DNA from: Gemmatimonadales bacterium UBA2982 | Lineage (GTDB): Bacteria; Gemmatimonadota; Gemmatimonadetes; Longimicrobiales; Gaopeijiaceae | Direction: 5' to 3' | Length of the DNA stretch: 64,000 nucleotides | NCBI GenBank assembly: GCA_002347035.1 | Contig: DEAM01000022.1 | Coordinates: 7,333-71,332 of the forward strand | Shown here: one piece after another, positions 17,412-26,140 of the stretch | Position numbering within the stretch: position 1 is the first letter of the stretch | Layout: every line of letters starts with the position of its first letter | The notes under the pieces: model-generated | What the model saw: the letters and a program-made list of their open reading frames with translations, nothing else | Told to the model about the DNA's origin: nothing | The model's database searches: none | Position numbers and translations under genes: made by a program

Positions 17412-18719
17412 TCAGCCAAGTGCCACGGGCTCGTCTGATGCAATAGCACTCTTGTTTACCAAATCCTCACTACGAGCTGCCGCCTTCCACCCGACCATGG
17501 CCCAGACGGCGGCAGCCGGAACCGCCATGAAAGCGATCGTCCCAATAGCAAGCCCGAACATCGCGAGACCTGCGTAAATCCAACCACTGACGAGATCGCC
17601 ACCCCGGTACACCGCAGCATCGATGAACGCTTTGGATTTGTACTTCTCTTCTCTACTCACAACAGTGAATAGAATCTCCCTAGCGGGCTTCGTCATCCCG
17701 TACCTGCCAGCCCGGTATACAATCTGGACAACAACGAGCGTTGCAAGTGTCGGGTAGAGTCCCAGAACCAGAAACCCTACTGCCACAGCCACCGGTATGA
17801 TGGCCAGCGTGACTGCCACACCAAACCATTTAATGATCCGAGCTGTAAGCCAGACCTCGAACAAGATCGTCAAAGAATTAACAACGAAGTCGATTCGGGC
17901 CAGAAATGCGGTTCGCTCTCCGCGATCGGTCATGGCACCGTACACCAGATCCGACTGCGCAAAATAGAGAATAGTGGAAGCGAAGGTCATCAATGCTATG
18001 AACGCTGCTATACCAGTAAGATATGGTGAGGCAAATACCGCCTTCATGCCCGAGATCGCGTCCCCCGAAAGAGGCCGATCCGACTCACCAGCGGCCCTTA
18101 CCTGTCCCGTGTCAAAATTCTGGTGAAGCAGTCTTGCGAACCATGAAGCGATCTCAAGTGGCACACATGAGATGAGAAGAAGCAGGAATACCGGTACTCG
18201 CTCAGCAAGCGCCACCGTCACCGTTGAACCAACTAAACCTCCCACTGAGGCCCCGACGGCAATGAATGCAAATAAACGTTTGCCCTGATCATTATCGAAG
18301 CAGTCTGCAACTAATCCCCAAAAGACAGTCACGACGAAGAGCGCAAAAACGCTAGTCCACACGTAGAAGGCTCTGTCGATCCAGGGCCTAGCCTCCACCG
18401 GCAGGACCACTAAGCTCAGCCAGAAAACGATCAGGCATGCTATAAAGAAGCGGTTTGCTAGCGGCACAAAGACGCCGCGCGAATATCTAGAGGCAACCCA
18501 TGAATAAGCGGGGACCGCGACAAACACCATCACCAGGAAAACGACCGTCCAGATGATTTGAAGGTTGCCTCGATCCTCCGCTGCAATCTCGTCTCGGACA
18601 GCCCGAAGAATGTAGTACGAGAACATGATGAAGAAGCCGTAGGCGGCAGCCCACAGCATGCCCTTCAGCTCATCGTCATTCCTGAAATCGACGAACCTAG
18701 CAATAAGTGATTTCACCAA
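17412..18719 (-). CDS. ATP:ADP antiporter-like / MFS-type carrier with 12 spans
   Basis: A 435-residue polytopic membrane protein with about 12 hydrophobic spans. The sequence (FSYYILRAVRDEIA near the N-terminus, ADCFDNDQGKRLFAFIAVGASVGGLVGS, and RYGMTKPAREILFTVVSREEKYKSKAFIDAAVYRGGDLVSGW) resembles the NTP/NDP-exchange-like group of the major facilitator fold. That group occurs in free-living bacteria as well as intracellular parasites. The substrate cannot be read from sequence. It has its own terminator and faces cysK convergently. There is no signal peptide beyond the first span. Confidence 0.8.
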   Translation of the reverse strand: MVKSLIARFVDFRNDDELKGMLWAAAYGFFIMFSYYILRAVRDEIAAEDRGNLQIIWTVVFLVMVFVAVPAYSWVASRYSRGVFVPLANRFFIACLIVFWLSLVVLPVEARPWIDRAFYVWTSVFALFVVTVFWGLVADCFDNDQGKRLFAFIAVGASVGGLVGSTVTVALAERVPVFLLLLISCVPLEIASWFARLLHQNFDTGQVRAAGESDRPLSGDAISGMKAVFASPYLTGIAAFIALMTFASTILYFAQSDLVYGAMTDRGERTAFLARIDFVVNSLTILFEVWLTARIIKWFGVAVTLAIIPVAVAVGFLVLGLYPTLATLVVVQIVYRAGRYGMTKPAREILFTVVSREEKYKSKAFIDAAVYRGGDLVSGWIYAGLAMFGLAIGTIAFMAVPAAAVWAMVGWKAAARSEDLVNKSAIASDEPVALG

Positions 18720-18868
18720 GCCTAGTCTCCGTATTAGAACGCTTTCTTATCAAGACACGATACGTACTCAATGCATTTAGCGCAGGTTAGACCCCCGAAG
18801 AGAGGTTATAGTCCGGTCGGCACAGATAACGGCGATGCGCAACCTCCTCCGGTCCGCAAAGATTTCAC

Positions 18869-19339
18869 TCAACGTGGTTCTATCACTGCCCCCGAATGAA
18901 AGATCTCAGCAATAACATCACTTCGATAGTTGAAGATACGTTCAAGCTGCTCCCGAATGACCAGGCGGTGTGCAATCCACCCCAGCAACCCAAAGGGAAG
19001 CTTGTAATCCACGACATCAGTCACGAGCACCCCTCCTGGCACCTCTTCAAAGAGATGCCGATGGTACCAGCGCTGGTAGGGACCATGGAGCATCTCGTCA
19101 GCAAATAGCACACGCGCCTCATATTCTGAAATCCTTGAGCGCCAGCTCATAGGAAAAACCTGCCACTTAAGCTTATAGGCGATTTCAGTGCCAAGTCTAA
19201 CGCGGTCATCCGTTGCCTCATGCACCTCGAAGTGAAGCCACGGAGGAGTGATGATCTCGAGATTCAGTGGATCCTCGAAGAAAGCGAAGACAGTTTCAAG
19301 GTCGCTAAAAACCTTTTGCCTTCTAGTCAGAATAGGCAT
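18869..19339 (-). CDS. SRPBCC-fold ligand-binding protein
   Basis: A 156-residue START/SRPBCC protein of the type often annotated as a cell-division-inhibitor-like or polyketide-cyclase-like protein. It starts FSDLETVFAFFEDPLNLEIITPPWLHF, where the first helix and strand are typical, and ends with the long C-terminal helix (REQLERIFNYRSDVIAEIF). It likely has a hydrophobic pocket and no obvious catalytic residue. It begins two bases after the stop of the methyltransferase at 19342, so it is the last gene of the lipid cluster and probably binds or presents a lipid-like substrate. That role is inference. Confidence 0.8.
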   Translation of the reverse strand: MPILTRRQKVFSDLETVFAFFEDPLNLEIITPPWLHFEVHEATDDRVRLGTEIAYKLKWQVFPMSWRSRISEYEARVLFADEMLHGPYQRWYHRHLFEEVPGGVLVTDVVDYKLPFGLLGWIAHRLVIREQLERIFNYRSDVIAEIFHSGAVIEPR

Positions 19340-19341
19340 AG

Positions 19342-20355
19342 CTAGGCTTGTGGCTTAGGAGTAAACAAATAATGGCCTACCATCCATTCTGTGCCGCTTC
19401 TGTATCCAAAAAGCTCCTCGCAAGCCAGAAAAAAGATTCGCCAGCGATGATACCACCGTCGGGCGTAGGGGCCATACGCACCCCCAAAAACCTTCAGCAC
19501 TTCGCTTTTATGTCTCTCAAGGTTCTCCCGCCAGACTCGTGCGGTCCGACTATAGTGTACACCAGGCACTTCCCACCGTTGCTCTAATTCAACATGACTA
19601 TCGAAGTGCTTAAACAAGTCGAGCGACGGCATCAAGCCGCCTGTAAAAAAGTGCTGGCCCATCCAATTGTCCGGCCCGTCAGTTTCAAATAAATAGGTGT
19701 ACTTTCGATGGCAGAAAACATGGACGAAGAGTCTCCCGGATGGATGGAGCCACCCGCGAATCCGGCGCATCAGTTCCTTATAGTTCCTCATGTGCTCAAA
19801 CATCTCGATGCTTACGATCCGATCGAAAGTGCTGTCTGCTTGGAAGTCACTCATATCAGCCGTGATGACACGAACGTTCGCTGGCGCACGCCCCTCTATA
19901 AATCGCCTCTGAGCTAAGGAATTTGAAACTGCTGTGATCTGACTTTCTGGATAACGGAGAGCCATATGCAGTGTCAAAGATCCCCAACCACATCCAAGCT
20001 CCAGAATGTCCTGGCCATTCTCCAGTTGGGCCCGCTCACAACTAAGATCCAGCATACTTAGCTCAGCTTCGCCCAACTCTCCAGTTCGCTTGCCCCAATA
20101 ACAGCTGCTGTACTTAAGGTGCGGGCCCAGCACGATTTCGAAGAATTCTGGGGGCACTTCATAATGCTGCTCATTAGCCCTATCAATTTCGAGGGCGATA
20201 CGACCTGTTGATAGTTCCGGCACTAAAGCAGCTGGCTGGAGACCAGAAGCTGCCTCTCTTAGCCGATGCCCCAATAGTCTCCGAATCCCAAAGCGGAGAC
20301 CGATCAATGGAACTAGCCCCCGCTCAGCCAGTGCTATCGATAATGTTCCCATCAC
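19342..20355 (-). CDS. CFA-family SAM methyltransferase lacking the N-terminal lipid domain
   Basis: A 337-residue protein of the cyclopropane-fatty-acid-synthase superfamily. The SAM-binding motif is LELGCGWGS (118-126). Likely pocket residues C85 (KYSSCYW), E184 (SIEMFEHM) and H212 (VHVFCHR) are kept. The block DNWMGQHFFTGGLMPSLDL is shared with the plant coclaurine N-methyltransferase-like branch rather than classical CFA synthases, so the acceptor may not be a phospholipid acyl chain. It lies 45 bp downstream of the second CFA-type gene in the same operon. Having two different CFA-family enzymes in one operon suggests two successive methyl transfers or two substrates. Confidence 0.82.
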   Translation of the reverse strand: MMGTLSIALAERGLVPLIGLRFGIRRLLGHRLREAASGLQPAALVPELSTGRIALEIDRANEQHYEVPPEFFEIVLGPHLKYSSCYWGKRTGELGEAELSMLDLSCERAQLENGQDILELGCGWGSLTLHMALRYPESQITAVSNSLAQRRFIEGRAPANVRVITADMSDFQADSTFDRIVSIEMFEHMRNYKELMRRIRGWLHPSGRLFVHVFCHRKYTYLFETDGPDNWMGQHFFTGGLMPSLDLFKHFDSHVELEQRWEVPGVHYSRTARVWRENLERHKSEVLKVFGGAYGPYARRWYHRWRIFFLACEELFGYRSGTEWMVGHYLFTPKPQA

Positions 20356-20399
20356 CTATGGAGTCACTAGAGCTGCAAGAGCACGACGGGCTCTAAGCC

Positions 20400-21629
20400 T
20401 CACGCAATTGCCCGCTCTGGGTTAGCTCCTCCAGCGATCGGGATCGCCTGAGGCTTGGCAAATATGAGCTGCACGTCACCAAGGACAGATTCCTCGAATC
20501 CTCCTTCACAGTAGGAGAAATAGAACTGCCAAAGGCGACGAAACTGTTCACCATGGCCAAGTGCCTCGATGGCTGGCCAGTTAGTCAAGAATCGTTCACG
20601 CCACCGGCGGAGAGTTTCAGCATAATGGAGTGTAATGTCTTCAAGATGCACGAGCCGCAGGTCCGTGGGAGCCATTGCCGCCATAAGAATAGAGAGAGCG
20701 GGAATGCAACTTCCAGGAAAAATGTACCGCTTGATGAAGTCGGTTTCACGCCTAGCTGCCTCGTAGTACCGGTCCTGGATTGTAATCGCCTGAATCGCAG
20801 CAAGTCCGTGGGGCTTGAGCAATTTAGCAGCCTGTTCGAAAAACAAACCATAGTACTGATGGCCGACAGCCTCGATCATCTCTATGGAAACGAGCTTATC
20901 AAAACTTCCGGTTAAATCGCGATAGTCGCAACATAGCAATGTGACCCGGTTATCTAGCCCAGCCGCAGAAATACGCTCTGATGCAAGTAGGTATTGCTGA
21001 TCGGAAACGGTGGTTGTAGTAACGCGGCAACCGTACCTGGAAGCCGCATGTATCGCAAATCCTCCCCAACCAGTACCGATCTCAACAATGTGATCGTCCT
21101 CAGTCAACGCAAGCTTCTGACAGAGCCGGTCATACTTTGCAATTGAGGCTTCTCTCATCGAACTTTCAGGCCTCTCAAAGACCCCACATGAGTATGTCAT
21201 CGTCTCATCCAGGAACTGGGAAAACAATTCGTTTCCCAAGTCGTAGTGAGCAATGATGTTGCGCTTACTACCTCCGCGAGTGTTACGGTTGAGGGCATGT
21301 AAGATGAACCGGGCCGGCTGAACCAAACGGGCCCAGCCAGTTTCTAGGCCGTCGAGGACTTCCCGATTACGCAAGAAGATGCGGATCAATGATGTAAGAT
21401 CATCAACGTCCCAGAATCCATCCATGAATGCCTCAACCGTACCCACGTGACCACCAAAAGCTAGTGCTCTGAAGAAGCTCTCATCTCGGATAGCCACAGT
21501 AGCCGATGGCGTATTACCAGAACCAAAGACATGGGTGTTTCCGTTCTCTTGGACAGTCAGCCGACCTTCCTTCAGGCACCCCAAGCGAGCCATTACAGCT
21601 TTTTGAGCCACGCGACCAAGGAGACTCAT
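20400..21629 (-). CDS. cfa: CFA-synthase-family fatty acyl methyltransferase
   Basis: 409 residues from the ATG at 21629, which overlaps the DUF1365 stop (ATGA); this is preferred over an upstream frame extension to 21728. An N-terminal lipid-binding domain (about 1-120) precedes YDLGN (129-133) and the SAM site VEIGTGWGG (182-190). Of the bicarbonate-pocket residues of E. coli Cfa, Cys and Glu are kept (C148, E250), but the His position is Gln (Q280, in IQAITI). I associate this QAIT variant with enzymes making methylene/methyl-branched or furan-precursor acyl chains, so true cyclopropane formation is uncertain. YIFPGSCIP also departs from the common PGG form. Confidence 0.88.
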   Translation of the reverse strand: MSLLGRVAQKAVMARLGCLKEGRLTVQENGNTHVFGSGNTPSATVAIRDESFFRALAFGGHVGTVEAFMDGFWDVDDLTSLIRIFLRNREVLDGLETGWARLVQPARFILHALNRNTRGGSKRNIIAHYDLGNELFSQFLDETMTYSCGVFERPESSMREASIAKYDRLCQKLALTEDDHIVEIGTGWGGFAIHAASRYGCRVTTTTVSDQQYLLASERISAAGLDNRVTLLCCDYRDLTGSFDKLVSIEMIEAVGHQYYGLFFEQAAKLLKPHGLAAIQAITIQDRYYEAARRETDFIKRYIFPGSCIPALSILMAAMAPTDLRLVHLEDITLHYAETLRRWRERFLTNWPAIEALGHGEQFRRLWQFYFSYCEGGFEESVLGDVQLIFAKPQAIPIAGGANPERAIA

Positions 21630-22384
21630 AGCGCTGACTTCTTTGGATGCGTGAAGAAAGGCACCCGCTTCAACCACAGCTGGGCTGCCTGCCAGTAAAT
21701 CCCGACTGCTACTCGAGCAGTCATCCACGGGTACCTAACTAGTGCATTGGCCAGGCTCTTCGAGTTCAACTCCTCACGCATCAAAATGAGGGAGGCATCG
21801 AATATTTTCTCACCGCCCGCAAGATTATCCATGTGCACTGTTAGGCCTTTTCCAGGCACGCCAAACCTCCACTCGTATATGTGATCCATCTCCATGAATG
21901 GCGAAACATGAAAAGCCTTGCCAAACCGATGGGGAAAATCGGTAGCTACCCCCTCTCGACCAGGACGGAGCGCATACGTATAACGCTCTCCCCAGGGCGT
22001 ATTTGTAATCTCAGCCAGTATTACTTCGATTTCAGATCCATCCGCGCTGAGACAGTAGTAGAAGGTCACTGGGTTAAGTATGTAGCCGAAGTAGCGCAGA
22101 TGAGTTAAAACACGGACCGGGCCCTCAGGCCGGAACCCAGCAAGTTCTTTTGCTTTTCGGCGAACAGCCTCTGCTAGATCAACTTCTGGATCACCCAGAT
22201 AATCACTTCTGCGGAACCACGCCGGTGCTGGTGAACGGGCCGACCAAAACCAATAACGGTCGAAGAGGTTTGGAACCTCATCTAGGTCGAGGTACAACAT
22301 GAAAAGCCCGTACCGAAAAGAGTGGACTTCAGGTGCCAGACGCCTGTGCGAAACTGCACCCATATAAAGGCAGCTATTCAACAT
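21626..22384 (-). CDS. DUF1365-family protein of the lipid cluster
   Basis: A 252-residue DUF1365 (COG3496) protein, starting SCLYMGAVSHRRLAPEVHSFRYGLFMLYLDLDEV, with the family block VLTHLRYFGYILNPVTFYYC. Its function is not established. It is almost always next to an FAD amine-oxidase-like protein and a CFA-type enzyme, as here. It overlaps the FAD gene by seven bases upstream and the CFA gene by four downstream, so the three are translationally coupled. The ribosome-binding site AGAGGAG directly abuts the ATG, which is unusual. It is soluble or peripheral, with one hydrophobic stretch near the C-terminus. Confidence 0.9.
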   Translation of the reverse strand: MLNSCLYMGAVSHRRLAPEVHSFRYGLFMLYLDLDEVPNLFDRYWFWSARSPAPAWFRRSDYLGDPEVDLAEAVRRKAKELAGFRPEGPVRVLTHLRYFGYILNPVTFYYCLSADGSEIEVILAEITNTPWGERYTYALRPGREGVATDFPHRFGKAFHVSPFMEMDHIYEWRFGVPGKGLTVHMDNLAGGEKIFDASLILMREELNSKSLANALVRYPWMTARVAVGIYWQAAQLWLKRVPFFTHPKKSAL

Positions 22385-23607
22385 CTCCTCTCAATAAAAG
22401 CGGCCACTCTATTAGCGCTAAAAATACCATCCTCGTGAAAGCCGTATCCCCAGTACGCCCCACAGTAATGAGTGCGGTTCCTTCCACTGATCTCCTCATG
22501 GCGCTTTTGAGCACTAATGGCCTCCCTTGTGTAAAGCGGGTGGCTGTAGCTGGTCTCATAAAGCACCGCTTTGGGATCAATATCCTGAGCTGGATTGAGT
22601 GTTACGCAGAATGTCTTCGGAGCCCGTAGCGTCTGCAGCAGGTTCATGTTGTAGGTTACTACCGCCGGGGATTCTTCCTGCTCGGCAACGTAATAATTCC
22701 ATGAACCCCAGGCCGCCTTACGATGTGGAAGCACTGACTCGTCAGTGTGCACCACAACCTTATTCATCTGGTAAGTGAGAGACCCTAGAACCTCGTGCTC
22801 CGCATAGGTGGCATCTTCAAGCACATCTAGCGCCTGGTTGGAATGGCAAGCTAGAACTACCTGGTCAAAGGACTCGCCGTTAACAAGGACTTGGTCCGCG
22901 TTACGACGCACGCTGATGACCGGAGATGAGGTCCGAATCCTATCACGGAACGGACGTATTAGGGCTTCCACATACCGTCTTGAACCGCCGCAGACCACCC
23001 TCCACTCCGGTCGGTCATTTACACTGAGCATTCCGTGGTTTCTGAAGAAATTCACGAAGAACTCTGCCGGCATCTCCAGAACGCGCTGAGGGGGCATAGA
23101 CCAGAGTGCTGAACCCATTGGGATTAGGTAGTGCTGAACGAAGTGCGCCGAGTATTTACCCAATTCAATATATTCACCTAGAGACACGCCTCCGGCTTCC
23201 TTTGCGATGGCTTCGTGTGCTTCCCGGTTGAATCGCAAGATGTCCCGAATCATCCGGTAGTGTCCGAGCCTTAAGAGGTTTCGCTTCTGGACGAAGAGTT
23301 GGGAAACCGTGGAACCATTGTACTCTAGTCGACTGCGATCACTACGAACACTGAAGCTCATGTTTGAAGGTTGTGTGGGAACCTCCAAATCCTGTAGCAG
23401 CCTCGTAAAGAGAGGGTAATTCCGCTCGTTGTATACAATAAACCCTGTGTCGACAGACCACTCACCCGAGTCATCCTCGACACGAAGAGTGTTTACATGC
23501 CCACCAATACGGTCCCGTGCCTCAAATAGTGTAACCTCGTGAAGGGGATACAGTGCCCGGGCGACAAAGAGTCCTGAAATACCACTTCCCACGATAGCAA
23601 CCCGCAC
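22378..23607 (-). CDS. FAD-dependent amine-oxidase-like oxidoreductase (COG2907 type)
   Basis: 409 residues. The N-terminal dinucleotide-binding motif VGSGISGLFVARAL is followed by the acidic end of the second strand (FEARDRIGGHVNT). The family block WSVDTGFIVYNERNYPLF is characteristic of COG2907. The C-terminal FAD-contact segment HYCGAYWGYGFHEDG is intact. In Rhodobacter and other proteobacteria relatives sit with DUF1365 and CFA-type genes, in singlet-oxygen-responsive or furan/branched fatty acid gene sets. It may oxidise or reduce a methylated acyl chain. The exact reaction here is inference. Confidence 0.88.
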   Translation of the reverse strand: MRVAIVGSGISGLFVARALYPLHEVTLFEARDRIGGHVNTLRVEDDSGEWSVDTGFIVYNERNYPLFTRLLQDLEVPTQPSNMSFSVRSDRSRLEYNGSTVSQLFVQKRNLLRLGHYRMIRDILRFNREAHEAIAKEAGGVSLGEYIELGKYSAHFVQHYLIPMGSALWSMPPQRVLEMPAEFFVNFFRNHGMLSVNDRPEWRVVCGGSRRYVEALIRPFRDRIRTSSPVISVRRNADQVLVNGESFDQVVLACHSNQALDVLEDATYAEHEVLGSLTYQMNKVVVHTDESVLPHRKAAWGSWNYYVAEQEESPAVVTYNMNLLQTLRAPKTFCVTLNPAQDIDPKAVLYETSYSHPLYTREAISAQKRHEEISGRNRTHYCGAYWGYGFHEDGIFSANRVAAFIERRC

Positions 23608-23669
23608 AACTTAGGCCGATTCAGAAAGACGTTTTAGGGCCTGCCGCAAGTCGGACACAGCTTTGCCAT

Positions 23670-24626
23670 TCACAAGCTTTCGTAAAAGTCTGCCATACGC
23701 TGGCGTGCAGCTGCACCAGGGAGGCTTCCTCTGCATGCTCCCATATTATCGACTAAGTGTCCTGGGTCGCTCGTAGCGGGAATGGCAACCGTCACAGCTG
23801 GATGGGAGACGATAAACTTTAGAAAGAACTGACCCCAACTCTCGATATCGTAGTCCGCTGCCCAACCAGGAAGCGAACGACCAGCAACACTCGCGAAGAG
23901 GTCGCCACTCGTGAACGGGCGATTTACCATTACTGCCACACCTCGCTCTTGGGCCAGGGGAAGCAGTATTTCCTCTGCATCACGATGGCCGATCGAGTAA
24001 TCGAGCTGCACAAAATCTAGCTCGTATAGCCGCAGAGCTGCTTCAACTAAGTCGTATTGGCGCGGGAATGAAGTGGTAATTCCCACGTACCGCGCCCTCC
24101 CCTGCGACCTCCACTCGCGGACAGCTTCAAGGTGAGAGGCGAGGTATCGATCACTGAGATTTTGGAAATTGTCCCCAAGATTCCATACTTGCATTAGATC
24201 GATTGTGCGCTTGCCCAATGTATCCGATGATGCATTCATCTGGTCGACTGCAGCCGGCACACCTTCACCCTGCACGTTGACCTTGGTTGCCAAAAAAAGA
24301 TCCTCCACTGCATCGATTGTCTGGATCGCTTCACCTACGAACGGCTCAGCCCGTCCGTAGGAGGGCGCCGTGTCAATGACAGTGCCTTCAAGCTCATGAA
24401 AAAGTCGCACAACCTCGAGTGGTTCACGCGCTTCTGATGAAGATGCATCGAGATTGAACGTGCCGGCCGAACCGAGACCGATTACCGGAACTCGCTCACC
24501 GTCTGACGGAATTGCTTTGGTAAGTAATGGCATCTGTTGCTGGCCAAAAAGAGAACGGCTATCGAATAGGGCTGTAGCTCCTATGCCTGCACCCACCTTG
24601 AGCGCATCTCGGCGAGATAGAACCAT
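23670..24626 (-). CDS. Exported Tat-type aldo/keto reductase with altered catalytic tetrad
   Basis: 318 residues from the ATG at 24626, where GGAGG lies seven bases upstream; an in-frame TTG two codons earlier abuts that site and is rejected. The N-terminus SRRDALKVGAGIGATALF is a twin-arginine signal. The AKR barrel keeps D85, Y90 and K115 of the catalytic tetrad, but the position normally His (in DLMQVHN of close relatives) is Trp (W148, MQVWNL). It lies 62 bp before the FAD oxidoreductase on the same strand and may be the first gene of the lipid operon. The substrate is unknown and activity could be altered. Confidence 0.85.
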   Translation of the reverse strand: MVLSRRDALKVGAGIGATALFDSRSLFGQQQMPLLTKAIPSDGERVPVIGLGSAGTFNLDASSSEAREPLEVVRLFHELEGTVIDTAPSYGRAEPFVGEAIQTIDAVEDLFLATKVNVQGEGVPAAVDQMNASSDTLGKRTIDLMQVWNLGDNFQNLSDRYLASHLEAVREWRSQGRARYVGITTSFPRQYDLVEAALRLYELDFVQLDYSIGHRDAEEILLPLAQERGVAVMVNRPFTSGDLFASVAGRSLPGWAADYDIESWGQFFLKFIVSHPAVTVAIPATSDPGHLVDNMGACRGSLPGAAARQRMADFYESL

Positions 24627-24760
24627 CTTCAACCTCCGACTTGTTAACTCTTATCTGATTGTGCCTCTATGGCCCCTGAATCTGGGGTCTCTTTTCTTTG
24701 AGCGCGACACTAAAGCCAGTTTTGGTAACTTTATCTGAGCAGTAGGTACACTGCATGCTG

Positions 24761-25141
24761 CTAGCGTACCCGACGCCACTGCAACACCACCGTGTAGATT
24801 GCGACGTTCAGTAGCATAAGTCCGACAGCAAGTGTCAGCTGGACTTCCTGATCGAGGCCAGTTGGATAGATCACTGAAAGTAGATAGTGCTCTATGAAGC
24901 CTCCCATATACTCACTAGACCCCGCAGCTCGTCTAAGGCGGTTCTCCATAGGAGTCAGCGGGCAGATCCCTCCAGTCAACTCAATCCAACTGCCCCACAT
25001 AAAACAGGGGACATGGATCCAAGGTGCCCACTTCCACCTCAGTGTTAACAGGCCCCCAAATACGACAAAGATTATGAAGACGAAGTGCCCTGCCACGACC
25101 AGTGCAGCAAGGTTGCCATACGTGCTCGGAGACAGACTCAT
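24761..25141 (-). CDS. DUF2784 small membrane protein
   Basis: A small inner-membrane protein with three or four spans, matching DUF2784 (LAALVVAGHFVFIIFVVFGGLLTLRWKWAPWIHVPCFMWG, then ELTGGICPLTPMENRLR). The start MSLSPSTYGN at 25141 fits the family and gives 126 residues. The frame extends to 25207 (22 more polar residues) and would then overlap the next, oppositely oriented gene, so the shorter form is preferred. Neither start has a strong ribosome-binding site. Function of the family is unknown. Confidence 0.78.
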   Translation of the reverse strand: MSLSPSTYGNLAALVVAGHFVFIIFVVFGGLLTLRWKWAPWIHVPCFMWGSWIELTGGICPLTPMENRLRRAAGSSEYMGGFIEHYLLSVIYPTGLDQEVQLTLAVGLMLLNVAIYTVVLQWRRVR

Positions 25142-25227
25142 CCGTAAATCTGTCCCACAGTCTCGCCCCGTGTCTATCCTGCGACTAGGCTTTCCAGTGG
25201 TTGCCATCTCACTGCTTGCCTGAACCC

Positions 25228-26139
25228 ATGCAACTAAACTTTCAGACTCTCGACGTTTTCACGGAAAGGACTTTCGGGGGCAACCCAGTGGCGGTGTTCC
25301 CAGATTCCGCGCACTTACCAACCGACCTCATGCAGCAGATCGCTCGGGAAATGAACCTTTCAGAAACGGTATTCCTCGGTTTTCCAGAGACCCAAGAAGG
25401 CACAGCGCGAGTACGAATTTTCACCCCTGACGTTGAGGTCCCGTTCGCAGGACATCCAACAATTGGTGCAGCAGTCTTCCTCGCAGGCCTCGTCGCGCAA
25501 CGGAAAGCAAATAGGGTCACCCTGGTCCTAGAAGAGAAGATAGGACCTGTCCCGGTAGACGTACTTTTTGATGATAAGCATCCCACTTTTGCTCAGTTCA
25601 CAACAGCGGTGCTACCCGAGTACAGACCCTCACCTTATTCAGCCACGGAATTAGCAGCCATGGTTGGGCTGGAAAAGTCTGATCTGTGTCCCAAAGGCCT
25701 CGGGCTCGCAATGGTCTCATGCGGACTTCCATTCCACGTAGTCCCGGTCAAGACGGTGGGCGCGGTTCGCAGGGCAATACTGGATACTGCAAGGTGGAAA
25801 GAGCTGCTCTCCGAGAGCTGGGCTCATCACGTCTATCTCGTTTGCCCGGAAGCAGAAGGAAAGGGAGTGGACGTCCGAGTACGGATGTTCGCTCCTGGCT
25901 CAGGGGTGCCCGAAGACCCAGCTACCGGATCGGCAGCAGCAGCACTGGGAGGCTACTTATCAGCAGCTGATGGACATAAGAACGGAAAATTGTCCTGGAC
26001 TGTCGAGCAGGGCCTCGAGCTTGCTCGGCCGAGCAAGCTCTACGTAGAGGTTGATCGTCTTGGCGGAGAGATCACAGCAGTTCGTGTGGGCGGGCACACC
26101 ATTGCTGTCAGTCAGGGCACCATGACGGTGCCCGGCTAA
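25228..26139 (+). CDS. PhzF-family isomerase/epimerase
   Basis: 303 residues from the ATG at 25228; the frame reaches back to 25201, but the PhzF fold begins at NFQTLDVFTERTFGGNPVAVF. The catalytic glutamate is E46 (NLSETVFL). FAGHPTIGAA carries the conserved His, and GVPEDPATGSAA the conserved Asp and glycine-rich loop. PhzF proteins catalyse proton-shift isomerisations, PhzF itself in phenazine synthesis. No other phenazine genes are nearby, so the substrate is unknown. The M19 dipeptidase gene begins one base after its stop. Confidence 0.9.
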   Translation: MQLNFQTLDVFTERTFGGNPVAVFPDSAHLPTDLMQQIAREMNLSETVFLGFPETQEGTARVRIFTPDVEVPFAGHPTIGAAVFLAGLVAQRKANRVTLVLEEKIGPVPVDVLFDDKHPTFAQFTTAVLPEYRPSPYSATELAAMVGLEKSDLCPKGLGLAMVSCGLPFHVVPVKTVGAVRRAILDTARWKELLSESWAHHVYLVCPEAEGKGVDVRVRMFAPGSGVPEDPATGSAAAALGGYLSAADGHKNGKLSWTVEQGLELARPSKLYVEVDRLGGEITAVRVGGHTIAVSQGTMTVPG

Positions 26140-26140
26140 C

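Noticed and set aside
24675..24705. CCCC/GGGG hairpin followed by T-rich sequence on the plus strand
   Set aside because: The stem is only four solid pairs and no plus-strand gene ends there; both neighbours read on the minus strand.
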